DNA of 64,000 nt from Candidatus Uabimicrobium amorphum (GTDB taxonomy: Bacteria > Planctomycetota > Uabimicrobiia > Uabimicrobiales > Uabimicrobiaceae). Location: contig NZ_AP019860.1 in assembly GCF_009002475.1 (NCBI RefSeq), positions 1,860,001 to 1,924,000 of the forward strand, read 5' to 3'. A program made the translations under genes and the position numbers. Positions 33,777 through 41,958 of the stretch are shown in pieces (position 1 is the first letter of the stretch; every line of letters begins with the position of its first letter). The notes under the pieces are model-generated. The model saw nothing but the letters and a program-made list of their open reading frames with translations. It was not told where the DNA came from and searched no databases.

Positions 33777-34547
33777 ATGAAGTACATAGATTGCCACGCT
33801 CATGTTTTTGCGGAGAATGCTCTCGGTTATGAAGAGCAAGTCGCTGGTTGGCATCAGCATAATGTTGACAGAATACTCAATGTGTTTTGTTTGGAAACAG
33901 ACCTTGACATTGCACGTCAAGTCATGCAAGATCCTGCGAGACAACAAAATCTGTCGTTTATTGCCGGAGTTACACCGCACGGAGCAGATAAATTCTGCGC
34001 AGAGCACGAGAAGTTTTTATACGATCATAAAGATCAATTGGTCGCCATTGGAGAAACTGGACTCGATTTTCACTACAATTTATCGGGAAAGGAACAACAG
34101 CGGAATTCTTTTATACGCCATATGGAAATTGCCTGCGAATTACAAAAAAGCGTTGTTCTTCATTTACGCGATGCCGACGAAGAAGCAAAGGAAATTCTAC
34201 AAAACTATGTCGGAAAAGTTCCTGGTGTGATGTTGCACTGTTATACTTCCGGAGAACAACTGGCCAAATGGGCCATAGAACAAGGTTTTTATATTTCCGC
34301 TTCAGGCATTGTTACCTTCAAAAAATCTCAACCTCTTCGTGATATATTCAAACAAGTTCCCCTCGAACAACTACTAGTAGAAACCGATTCGCCATACTTA
34401 GCGCCACCACCATATCGCGGCAAAACCAACCAATCCGCATACATCGTCAAAATTTATGAGTATTTGGCAGAGATGTACGGAGTGTCAACGGAGCAATTAT
34501 GTGAGCAAGTCTGGAGCAATAGCAAGAAACTGTTTTCACTATCCTAG
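33777..34547 (+). CDS. TatD-family hydrolase (predicted metal-dependent DNase)
   Basis: 256 residues. TatD signature pieces: DCHAHVF at the start (metal-binding HxH), the GETGLDFHY motif near residue 97, HLRDADEE near 128, HCYTSGE near 154 and the terminal LLVETDSPYLAPPPYRGKTN with the essential Asp. Members act as Mg-dependent 3'-5' exonucleases or deoxyribonucleases in DNA repair or turnover. GAGG in the end of the upstream gene serves as its ribosome site. It closes the cluster with the kinase and membrane protein; a strong hairpin follows at 34572-34598. Confidence 0.93.
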   Translation: MKYIDCHAHVFAENALGYEEQVAGWHQHNVDRILNVFCLETDLDIARQVMQDPARQQNLSFIAGVTPHGADKFCAEHEKFLYDHKDQLVAIGETGLDFHYNLSGKEQQRNSFIRHMEIACELQKSVVLHLRDADEEAKEILQNYVGKVPGVMLHCYTSGEQLAKWAIEQGFYISASGIVTFKKSQPLRDIFKQVPLEQLLVETDSPYLAPPPYRGKTNQSAYIVKIYEYLAEMYGVSTEQLCEQVWSNSKKLFSLS

Positions 34548-34571
34548 TGTAAGAACTATCGTGACAGTAGT

Positions 34572-34639
34572 CCGTAATCGTCACCGTGACGACTACGGCT
34601 ATGGTTACGACTACGTTTACCGCTACGGTTACGACTACG
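34572..34639. other. Hairpin and 24-bp-period repeat before the hemopexin gene
   Basis: The hairpin 34572-34598 has the arms ccgta/tacgg and tcgtcac/gtgacga with one mismatch and a one-base loop centre. It is followed by the 13-base word GGTTACGACTACG at 34603-34615 and 34627-34639. The composition (many tac codons in one frame) is unlike the neighbouring genes. The hairpin may terminate the TatD operon. Confidence 0.4.
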
Positions 34640-34695
34640 ATTTATCCAAAACGTTCGTAGTTTTGGAATCCACAAACCTCTTAGGAGTCCTTCGC

Positions 34696-35490
34696 ATGTT
34701 TAGAACTATGCTCATCGTTCTTTTTTGTACTACGGTGTTGTTCTCACAAGACACTACTTTTGAAATGATCTACAAAATAAAAACGCTAGAAGACAAAGTT
34801 AAAATATTAGAAAAGCAGTTAGAACGACTTGAATATTTAGAGTTGCGCGTTTTAGAATTAGAAAAACGCCTTAATGACAAACATGCTGTAGAGCAACCTG
34901 TAGAAATACAACCTGTCCCCCCCGTAACTCCACCACAGCAGGGAATCAATGCTATTTGTTCATGGCAATCACGCGGCTCTTATTATTTCTTTAAAGGCAA
35001 CAAGTACGTCAAGCAAGGAAATCAGGCATCCGCAGCAAAGGCTATTGCCGCAAATTGGAACGGTTTATGGAGCGATGTCGACGCAGCGATCGAATTCAAC
35101 AATAACAAAATTTACTTTTTCAAAGGTCGTCATTATCGCACTTACGATATGAAGACGTACAAACTAGGTAAAAAGAATAACATCGCTAGTAATTGGAGTG
35201 GTTTGTGGAGTAGTGGTATTGATGCCGCTGTGCGTTGGGGAGATAACATATACTTTTTCAAAGGCAGTCAGTATCTTTCCTACAGCATGAAAACCTACAA
35301 ATCGAGTGCCCCAAAACCCATTGCTGGTAATTGGAGCGGACTTTGGGCAAATGGTATCGATGCCGGTGTCACTTGGAACAATGGCTATATTTATTTCTTC
35401 AAAGGATCTGAGTTTATGCGTTACAATCAAAAAACTTACAAGACAGAAGGTCCTTGGCCAATAAGTAGCTGGAAGGGTCTTGACTTCTAG
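34696..35490 (+). CDS. Secreted protein with hemopexin-like repeats
   Basis: 264 residues. Start at 34696 is supported by AGGAG eight bases upstream; the longer in-frame start at 34456 lies inside tatD and is rejected. Residues 1-18 form a signal peptide (cleavage near LFSQ). A coiled coil follows at about 25-60 (KIKTLEDKVKILEKQLERLE), then a Pro-rich linker, then four hemopexin-type blades with a YFFKGxxYxxY pattern (about 90-264: YYFFKGNKYVK, IYFFKGRHYRTY, IYFFKGSQYLSY, IYFFKGSEFMRY). Hemopexin propellers bind protein, metal ions or haem. The coiled coil suggests oligomers. Cell-surface or secreted adhesion/binding role is inferred. Confidence 0.82.
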   Translation: MFRTMLIVLFCTTVLFSQDTTFEMIYKIKTLEDKVKILEKQLERLEYLELRVLELEKRLNDKHAVEQPVEIQPVPPVTPPQQGINAICSWQSRGSYYFFKGNKYVKQGNQASAAKAIAANWNGLWSDVDAAIEFNNNKIYFFKGRHYRTYDMKTYKLGKKNNIASNWSGLWSSGIDAAVRWGDNIYFFKGSQYLSYSMKTYKSSAPKPIAGNWSGLWANGIDAGVTWNNGYIYFFKGSEFMRYNQKTYKTEGPWPISSWKGLDF

Positions 35491-35512
35491 AATACATGCG
35501 GGTTGAGAAATG

Positions 35513-35590
35513 GGGTATTCAAAACGAAATACCCTCGAAATAATTTTCGAAAAATCGCTCGCACTTTACATGAAGTGTGGACGATTTTTT
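35513..35590. terminator. Three hairpins between convergent genes
   Basis: Stems gggtatt/aataccc (35513-35519 with 35528-35534), tcgaaa/tttcga (35535-35540 with 35545-35550) and aaaatcg/cgatttt (35551-35557 with 35582-35588) lie in a row. The last is followed by T residues on the plus strand and preceded by A on it, which fits bidirectional termination for the hemopexin gene and rlmN. Confidence 0.7.
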
Positions 35591-35603
35591 TATGTCTTAG
35601 ACA

Positions 35604-36620
35604 CTAAACATTCTTCTCTGTCTGAAGTTGTCCACATCCTGCCGCCACATCGATACCTCTTTTTTGGCGGATGGTGTTGGGAATTTGGTAAGAATCTAAT
35701 ATGCGACGGAAACTTTGTATTCGCGAATCTTCGCCTGGAGTTCCCGCATAATCTTTGATGGGGTTTAGTGGAATCAGATTTACGTGAGCGCGAATCCCTT
35801 GTAAAAGCTTTCCTAAATCATGCGCATCTTCGCTGCGATCGTTTTCTTCGCGGATCACTGTCCATTCAAAGAAAATGCGTTTTTTCTTGCGTTCGGTGTA
35901 TTCACGACAAACATTCATCAATTCATCCAAATCCCATCTTTTGCCAATGGGAACCAAGCGATTGCGCTTTGTATCACTTGCGCCATGCAAGCTAACGGCT
36001 AAGTTTACGCATAAAGGGTGTTCTATGAGCTTGCGTATTTGTGGTACAACGCCAACGGTGCTCAAAGTGATGTGACGACGTGCAATGGCCAATGCGCGAA
36101 AATCAGTAAATATATCGATCGCATCCATGGTGGCATCGAAATTATGCAGTGGTTCTCCCATACCCATGAAAACTATATTACGGATTTTGTGTTTTTCTAT
36201 TTTTTCCAATAGCATTATCTGGGAAACAATTTCTCCCACAGAAAGATGACGCTTAAATCCCATGTGCCCTGTTGCGCAAAATACACATCCCATTGCACAT
36301 CCTACTTGGGTGCTTACACAAACAGTGTAGCGTCCGTGGTAATTCATCCACACACTCTCAATGAGTTTTCCATCATGGAGTCGCAAAATATATTTTCGCG
36401 TACGCCCGTCTTCACTGTGGATAATAGAGTGCACTTCGGGTAAATCAAGATCAAAGTTATTTAGACGCTCTTTTTTGTTTTTCATGGATATTTGCGAAAT
36501 ACAAGATATCCTTTTTTCATAAATTTGTTCAAAAACAATCCGCGCGTAGTATGTACTATCCAAATGTTCTGCAAGCGCTGCAAATGTAAAATCATATAGG
36601 CTTTTTTTATTTTGAGTCAT
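35604..36620 (-). CDS. rlmN: 23S rRNA (adenine-2503-C2)-methyltransferase RlmN
   Basis: Radical SAM methyltransferase that modifies A2503 of 23S rRNA and A37 of some tRNAs. The CxxxCxxC cluster motif (CAMGCVFC) lies at about residue 107 from ATG 36620, followed by ATGHMGFKRHLSVGEI, the GMGEPLHN SAM motif, and the C-terminal Cys of AAGCGQL needed for the methylation mechanism. The ATG at 36620 is preferred because the longer reading begins with TTG at 36635. This start overlaps the last 14 bases of the upstream kinase gene, suggesting translational coupling. Confidence 0.95.
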   Translation of the reverse strand: MTQNKKSLYDFTFAALAEHLDSTYYARIVFEQIYEKRISCISQISMKNKKERLNNFDLDLPEVHSIIHSEDGRTRKYILRLHDGKLIESVWMNYHGRYTVCVSTQVGCAMGCVFCATGHMGFKRHLSVGEIVSQIMLLEKIEKHKIRNIVFMGMGEPLHNFDATMDAIDIFTDFRALAIARRHITLSTVGVVPQIRKLIEHPLCVNLAVSLHGASDTKRNRLVPIGKRWDLDELMNVCREYTERKKKRIFFEWTVIREENDRSEDAHDLGKLLQGIRAHVNLIPLNPIKDYAGTPGEDSRIQSFRRILDSYQIPNTIRQKRGIDVAAGCGQLQTEKNV

Positions 36621-39600
36621 GGCTAAATTTTGCAAAGTATTTTTTTAGTTGTTGTTTTTGTTTTTCGTTGGCATCTTCGAATGTCAAGCATTTTCGCAAA
36701 TCATCTACGGCCATGTCGTATTGTTGAAGCTCACCATAGAGGATGGCTCGTTTCAAATAACCAGAAAAAGACGATTGTATTCCAATGGCCGTATTATAGT
36801 CTTCCATGGCCTTGTCAAAATTACTTATGTGTTTATAACTGTCGCCACGATACAGATAACTTATGTAATTTTGATTATTGATCTGCATCGCGATAGAGCA
36901 ATCGTTTATCGCATTTACATGATCACTTATCTTTTGATAGCAAAGAGCCCTTTGCAAATATAATTGTTCATTTTGCGGTGTAAGTTGTATTGCCAGAGAG
37001 TAGTCTTGTATCGCTTTGCTAAACTCTTTAAGTTCTACATAACAACGTGCGCGGTTACTATAAGCCGGCGCATACTTGTCATTGATTTGCACCGCCGTAG
37101 CGTGGTCTGCGAGAGCCTTGCTCCAATTTTTGATATCGGCGTAACAATCTCCACGACTTGTGTAATAATATTCATTCGGGGGACTCATTTTAATCGCTTT
37201 TGAAAAGTCAGCGATGGCCTTATCAATTTTCACTTGTATCTTATAACATTCTGCGCGATTCGCATATGCAAAATGAAACTTAGGTTCAATGGTGATGGCT
37301 TGTGTGTAGTCGGCGATGGCCTTCGCAAATTCTTTTTTTGTTTGAAAACAAACACCACGATTACTATACGCCTTCACATAGTTCGCATCGATAGAGATCG
37401 CCTTTGTGTAATCGACAATCGCTTTGTCAACATCCCCATTGTTGTTATAGCATATCCCTCGACCATTGTAGGCTTGCACGAACTTAGAGTCCAAATCTAT
37501 GGCCTTTGAAAAATCGGCAATCGCATTGCGGAGATTTCCTTTAAGATACCACCCCTTACCGCGCTCGAAGTAACCCTGCGCTGTTTGCGAATTTACCTCT
37601 CCCATAGGAATCCACGCATAGGGAATCACTGTTTTATTCCAAAAAACGCTATGCTGCCCCATCTTAGCGCGAAATTCGCCCACAACTTTGTTAGAACGCG
37701 CATCGCGTAAACGTCCTAGTGCCCAGATCACTTTTTCAGCCTCTTCATCATTGAGGTTATCTTCTTTTAGTTGTAGCATTAAGGACTCAACAACATCCAA
37801 ACCTTTGTATTTAGTATACTTGTCCCCTATTTTCCCCAAAGACTCGATGGCAATGGCTTTTTGCCATTTGTTGCCATATTTCAAATACGGAATCAATATA
37901 CGCACGATATAACTTTTACTCATGCGTGTGATCTCAATTATGTATTCGTATAACATTCCCGCGGCGGGAGGACTGCTGCTAATCTCTTGCATAATTTCGC
38001 GTAGACGTCGAATATCACGTTTACGTTGTTGGTCTTTGTAGTTGTTGACAATAGAAACCAACACTTTCGCTTCTTCTTTGTCTGATAGAATTTCACAACG
38101 ACGAAAAGACAGTTCGCTAAGGATGTAATTTTTGCCAAGTAAAGCAAGGAGACCTATTTCTCTCTCAATTTCATATAATTCCGTCTTTAAATCGCTGTTG
38201 TCAGGGGAGATAATCAACGCCTTCTCCAGCAGCAAACGTGACTTCATATAGTGTTTGATCGACTCTTCTACTTCATGTTCTAACTGTTTACGTGCCGCAG
38301 CATCATACTCAGAGTTGGCAAATTTGTCTTTTAAATTTTTTGCATTGACAACTTTACGGATATTTTCTTGGGAACGTTGCCGCAAACTATCTACATAGTT
38401 TTGATTTTGAATTATGCGCACGCTAAAAATAGAAACGGATAAAATAACCAAGGACAACAGAAATACGCTCGTGAGTACCACGGCGTTTTTATGCGCTTTT
38501 ATTTTGCGATTTAGGCGCTGCCGAAAACCAAGGCGTGCTTCGACCATTTCGCCGTTGAGAAGTCGCTCGATATCTTCCGCAAGCGCTTTACCCGTTTGAT
38601 AACGATGTTTAGGATTTTTCTCCAAGCATTTTAAGCATATCGCCTCGATCCCCATTGACAATTTGGGATTTTTTTTCCGTGGCGGTACGACTTCAAGATA
38701 CAAAATATTGTAAATGATTCCTGCAGGATCATTTCCAGGTACAGCAGGCTCACCGGCAAGAAGCTCATACATCACCGTCCCCAAAGCATAGATATCTGTG
38801 GGCGGTCCAATAAGGCTTTGCTTTCCTTCTGCTTGTTCGGGAGCCATGTAGCGAGGTGTTCCGAGAATTTCCCCACTTTTTGTCACTTCTCCAGAGGGGT
38901 GCAAGTCTTTTGCAAGTCCAAAATCCATGATAACCGGAAGTTTCGTATCCTCGTCTAACATGATATTCGCTGGTTTTAAGTCGCGATGAATGATACCGTT
39001 ATTATGGGCATAGTCTATCGCAAGTGCTACTTGGCGAATAATTTCAATTGACTTGCGAAATGAAAGCGCTTTTTCGATGTTTAAGGTTCTTAAGGAGTGT
39101 CCTTTGATGTAGTCCATCACAATATAATTTTGTTTTTCGATGGTTCCCACATCGTATACGGAAGCAATACTTGGATGGTGGAGTTTGGCCATTAATTTCG
39201 CTTCGATAAAAAATCGTTTTCGCTGTTTGGGAGATTCCACATCAGCATGCATCACTTTAATAGCGACTTCTCTCTCTAATTCAGGATGAAATGCTTTGTA
39301 GACCTTCCCCATTCCACCGACGCCAATCACTTCAATGATTTCGTATGGGCCAAATTTTTTATGGGTCTTTTGCTCTAAAGCATTGGTTTTACGTATGTGG
39401 GGTCGTGAAAGAGGAGTTATTTCAATAATTTCCGTATCATAAATGTCCACTAACGGAATGATCGAACTTTCAGCACTTGGTTTTAGGTCAAGCATCGTGA
39501 CGCTAACATCAGACGTTTGAAATTTTTTATCATCGACCTGAGATTCTAACAAGTTGTGATATGCTTCAATACATGTCTCATCCATTTTTGCGGATAGTTT

Positions 39601-39846
39601 CACTAGAATTTCTCGTGCTCGCTGATAATCAGAGTCTATTTTTAGTGCTTGTTTAAAACTGGCAATCGCGTCTCGGTATCTATTTAACTTAACGAGTAAC
39701 ATTCCTTTTCTTGTGAAAGAGGAAGGTGATGGGTATAGTTTAATCATCTCATCAACAACCTTTAGGGCTTTTTCCCAGGAACGCGTGCTGACGAGTTTAT
39801 CGCGTTTTTTTCTTAGAGCTGCCAGTCGATTAAAAGTTTTTTCCAT
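36607..39846 (-). CDS. Serine/threonine kinase with TPR array and HEAT-like middle region
   Basis: 1079 residues. N-terminal TPR-like region (about 1-90). Kinase domain about 155-430 with GVGGMG, Lys187, HRD 277-279, DFG at 298-300 and GTPRYMAPEQ. Membrane segment about 450-475. A region near residues 620-710 has HEAT-like repeats (AIAIESLGKIGD, VIWALGRLRDA). Residues about 765-1070 contain nine TPR units (patterns such as AYNGRGICYNNNGDVDKAI). The first kinase-domain glycine loop begins GVGGMG, one residue different from the sibling kinases. The gene's stop overlaps the rlmN start. Activity of the TPR array as a partner-binding platform is inferred. Confidence 0.93.
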   Translation of the reverse strand: MEKTFNRLAALRKKRDKLVSTRSWEKALKVVDEMIKLYPSPSSFTRKGMLLVKLNRYRDAIASFKQALKIDSDYQRAREILVKLSAKMDETCIEAYHNLLESQVDDKKFQTSDVSVTMLDLKPSAESSIIPLVDIYDTEIIEITPLSRPHIRKTNALEQKTHKKFGPYEIIEVIGVGGMGKVYKAFHPELEREVAIKVMHADVESPKQRKRFFIEAKLMAKLHHPSIASVYDVGTIEKQNYIVMDYIKGHSLRTLNIEKALSFRKSIEIIRQVALAIDYAHNNGIIHRDLKPANIMLDEDTKLPVIMDFGLAKDLHPSGEVTKSGEILGTPRYMAPEQAEGKQSLIGPPTDIYALGTVMYELLAGEPAVPGNDPAGIIYNILYLEVVPPRKKNPKLSMGIEAICLKCLEKNPKHRYQTGKALAEDIERLLNGEMVEARLGFRQRLNRKIKAHKNAVVLTSVFLLSLVILSVSIFSVRIIQNQNYVDSLRQRSQENIRKVVNAKNLKDKFANSEYDAAARKQLEHEVEESIKHYMKSRLLLEKALIISPDNSDLKTELYEIEREIGLLALLGKNYILSELSFRRCEILSDKEEAKVLVSIVNNYKDQQRKRDIRRLREIMQEISSSPPAAGMLYEYIIEITRMSKSYIVRILIPYLKYGNKWQKAIAIESLGKIGDKYTKYKGLDVVESLMLQLKEDNLNDEEAEKVIWALGRLRDARSNKVVGEFRAKMGQHSVFWNKTVIPYAWIPMGEVNSQTAQGYFERGKGWYLKGNLRNAIADFSKAIDLDSKFVQAYNGRGICYNNNGDVDKAIVDYTKAISIDANYVKAYSNRGVCFQTKKEFAKAIADYTQAITIEPKFHFAYANRAECYKIQVKIDKAIADFSKAIKMSPPNEYYYTSRGDCYADIKNWSKALADHATAVQINDKYAPAYSNRARCYVELKEFSKAIQDYSLAIQLTPQNEQLYLQRALCYQKISDHVNAINDCSIAMQINNQNYISYLYRGDSYKHISNFDKAMEDYNTAIGIQSSFSGYLKRAILYGELQQYDMAVDDLRKCLTFEDANEKQKQQLKKYFAKFSHDSK

Positions 39847-40257
39847 ACAACATCCTAATTTAAGCCTATAAACACTCCTAATTTTTCACAGAGCTAGAAA
39901 TCCAACCCGTATCATCATTATATCCTGTATCTTAAAGTATTTAAAGTAATTAATAAAATATCATTGCGTAAAGTTTGGTACGGTTGCCGCAACGAATTTG
40001 GTAGTTAACATACACTATGTAAGCCACACATATGAAATATTGTCATTTGAATCCGAGCCCGAACCCGAGCCCGAGCCCGAGCCCGAATTTTTTTTACTTG
40101 AGCGCAAAGATGGAAAAATCTTTGTATTTCGGGATCGGGATCGGGATCAGGATCGGGATTGTTTACTCGTAGAACACATCATATTTGTACTAGCAATTAC
40201 CTACGTGTTGTGCTATCATAAAATCATAATATAGAAACCTTATCAGGAGAATGTGGT
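39847..40257. repeat. Intergenic region with two facing hexanucleotide arrays
   Basis: 411 bases between divergent genes. 40055-40087 repeats GAGCCC five times with little variation, and 40128-40160 repeats GGGATC five times. The two 33-base arrays are imperfect inverted repeats of each other (26 of 33 positions pair), with a small aaagat/atcttt hairpin between them. The 78-residue open frame across it would encode EPEPEP and DRDRD runs and is not believed to be a gene. The AGGAG serving the next gene is at its end. Confidence 0.65.
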
Positions 40258-41949
40258 GTGAACAGTGAATATACCTGGAACATGAATGTAATTTGCGTTG
40301 ATGCCGAAGAGGAAACTTTAAAATTATACAAAAAGGTACTTTCTAATTCTGCCAATCAACTCGGACCATCTATAACAACAAAGTGGAGCTCTGCATCACA
40401 AGATCAAAACTATGCGGTATACCCTGCAATGTCAGGTAAAGCGGCAATAAGAACTGCCTTAGAAGCCAAAACAAATGCACAAGATCTTGCTGTGGGATTT
40501 TTCGACGTAGGTATGAAAGGCGAAATGGATGGAATCAATACCATCGAAGAAATTAAACGAATTTTCCCTTCATTGTTGTGCGCGATTGTTACAGATGAGA
40601 CTAGCATAGATGTTTCAGCAGCAGTTAGAAATTCTTTCGAATCTCAAGATGAGTGGTTGTACATCAAGAAGCCTTTTAGCGAAGAAGAATTGATGCAAAC
40701 TGCATGTAACTTAGTTGTGGCATGGAACCTACGCCGCGAACAGCTACGTACGATGGAAAAGATCAAAAAACAACAAAATAACGTACAGCGTGTTTTGTTT
40801 ATTACCCCTTCGTTGTTCCATACACAAACATATGAAGAGTTGTGTGCCACCACTGTTAGGGAAGCATGCGAAATTGCGGGCAGTAACCATGCGTTTCTTG
40901 CCATGCGTCAAGAAGGACAGATGAGTTTCAAAGAAGGTAGCGGTAAATTCAATGTAAAGACCGAAGAAGAAAAAGCACAAGTCATTAAAGTTTTGACAAC
41001 CCCCTCCATGTGGGATAAAGGTTGTTTATTGACCATTTCTTTGGCAGAAAATCCGCTGGGAATCTTATTTATAGACGACCTATCTTCACAAAGCGAAGGA
41101 ACGGAAATGCTGGAGTTATTTGTCACACAAGTGGCTTCTGCCTTCGAAAATATACAGAGACAACAAGAAAAAGAAAAACAAAAGGCCCACGAGCAAGAAC
41201 TCATCATTGGGACAAAAATACAACGCAGTCTACTTCCCAAAGAACGTCCACAAAGCGACGACATTGAACTATATGGTCTCATGCAGAGTGCAAAAGAAAT
41301 CGGCGGGGACTACTTTGACTATTTCTACCGCGAAATTCCACCGGACAAAGTAACCGATGATATTTTTGTAAGCGTAGGAGACGTTGCAGGAAAAGGGGTT
41401 GCTGCGGGTCTTATCATGAGTGAAGTGCGTTCCTTTATCCGTGCTCTTAACCCATTTTACAGCTCTACAAAAGAAATTATGGATCAATTATCCCGTTTAC
41501 TGGAGAAGGATATCAAAGGGACAGGACGATTCATGAGTCTTCTTCTGATGCTTTGGGATTCCAAAAACAAATATTTTAAATTTACATCTGCAGGGCACGA
41601 ACACATTATCCATTACGTTGCCAAAGAAGGTAAATGCACAGTGTCTAAAGCCGGAGGTGTTGTTCTCGGTTTGAAGCACTCCCTAGTGAGCACCCACTTA
41701 AAAGAACAAAAACTCACCATTGACAAGGGGGATGTCATTATTCTGTTCACAGATGGAACTACGGAATCGATGAAGAATAACGATTCCAGTAAAATGTTCG
41801 GTCTAGAACGAATGGTAGAGCTCACCGTAGACTATGCCAAACTTTCCGTAGATAAAATTCTCAACAACATATACAACGATATCTTCGAGTTTATCGAAGA
41901 TGGCGAACAAAGTGATGACATTACGATGGTTGCTATTAAGAGAAAGTAG
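40258..41949 (+). CDS. Receiver-GAF-SpoIIE-type PP2C phosphatase
   Basis: 563 residues starting GTG at 40258, with AGGAG upstream. Residues about 8-155 are a receiver domain (phospho-site D83, Lys in YIKKPFSEEE). About 165-310 form a GAF-like region. About 320-563 are a SpoIIE/RsbU-type metal-dependent phosphatase with IGGDYFDYF, VSVGDVAGKG (metal Asp), FTSAGHE, and LFTDGTTES near the end. Such enzymes dephosphorylate anti-anti-sigma (STAS) proteins, so they act in partner switching. STAS and RsbW-type domains occur elsewhere in this window, not beside it. pgk begins 10 bases after its stop. Confidence 0.93.
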   Translation: MNSEYTWNMNVICVDAEEETLKLYKKVLSNSANQLGPSITTKWSSASQDQNYAVYPAMSGKAAIRTALEAKTNAQDLAVGFFDVGMKGEMDGINTIEEIKRIFPSLLCAIVTDETSIDVSAAVRNSFESQDEWLYIKKPFSEEELMQTACNLVVAWNLRREQLRTMEKIKKQQNNVQRVLFITPSLFHTQTYEELCATTVREACEIAGSNHAFLAMRQEGQMSFKEGSGKFNVKTEEEKAQVIKVLTTPSMWDKGCLLTISLAENPLGILFIDDLSSQSEGTEMLELFVTQVASAFENIQRQQEKEKQKAHEQELIIGTKIQRSLLPKERPQSDDIELYGLMQSAKEIGGDYFDYFYREIPPDKVTDDIFVSVGDVAGKGVAAGLIMSEVRSFIRALNPFYSSTKEIMDQLSRLLEKDIKGTGRFMSLLLMLWDSKNKYFKFTSAGHEHIIHYVAKEGKCTVSKAGGVVLGLKHSLVSTHLKEQKLTIDKGDVIILFTDGTTESMKNNDSSKMFGLERMVELTVDYAKLSVDKILNNIYNDIFEFIEDGEQSDDITMVAIKRK

Positions 41950-41958
41950 AACAATAAA

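Noticed and set aside
34456-34695. Upstream extension of the hemopexin-repeat frame with YGYGYDYVYRYGYDYD
   Set aside because: It overlaps the tatD gene and the hairpin/repeat DNA; a signal peptide with its own AGGAG begins at 34696.
40055-40160. Possible CRISPR array
   Set aside because: Six-base units with no spacers and no cas genes; a microsatellite, not CRISPR.
39998-40234. 78-residue open frame with EPEPEP and DRDRDQ runs
   Set aside because: It is created by the hexanucleotide arrays; no ribosome site, and the ends are hydrophobic A+T-rich noise.
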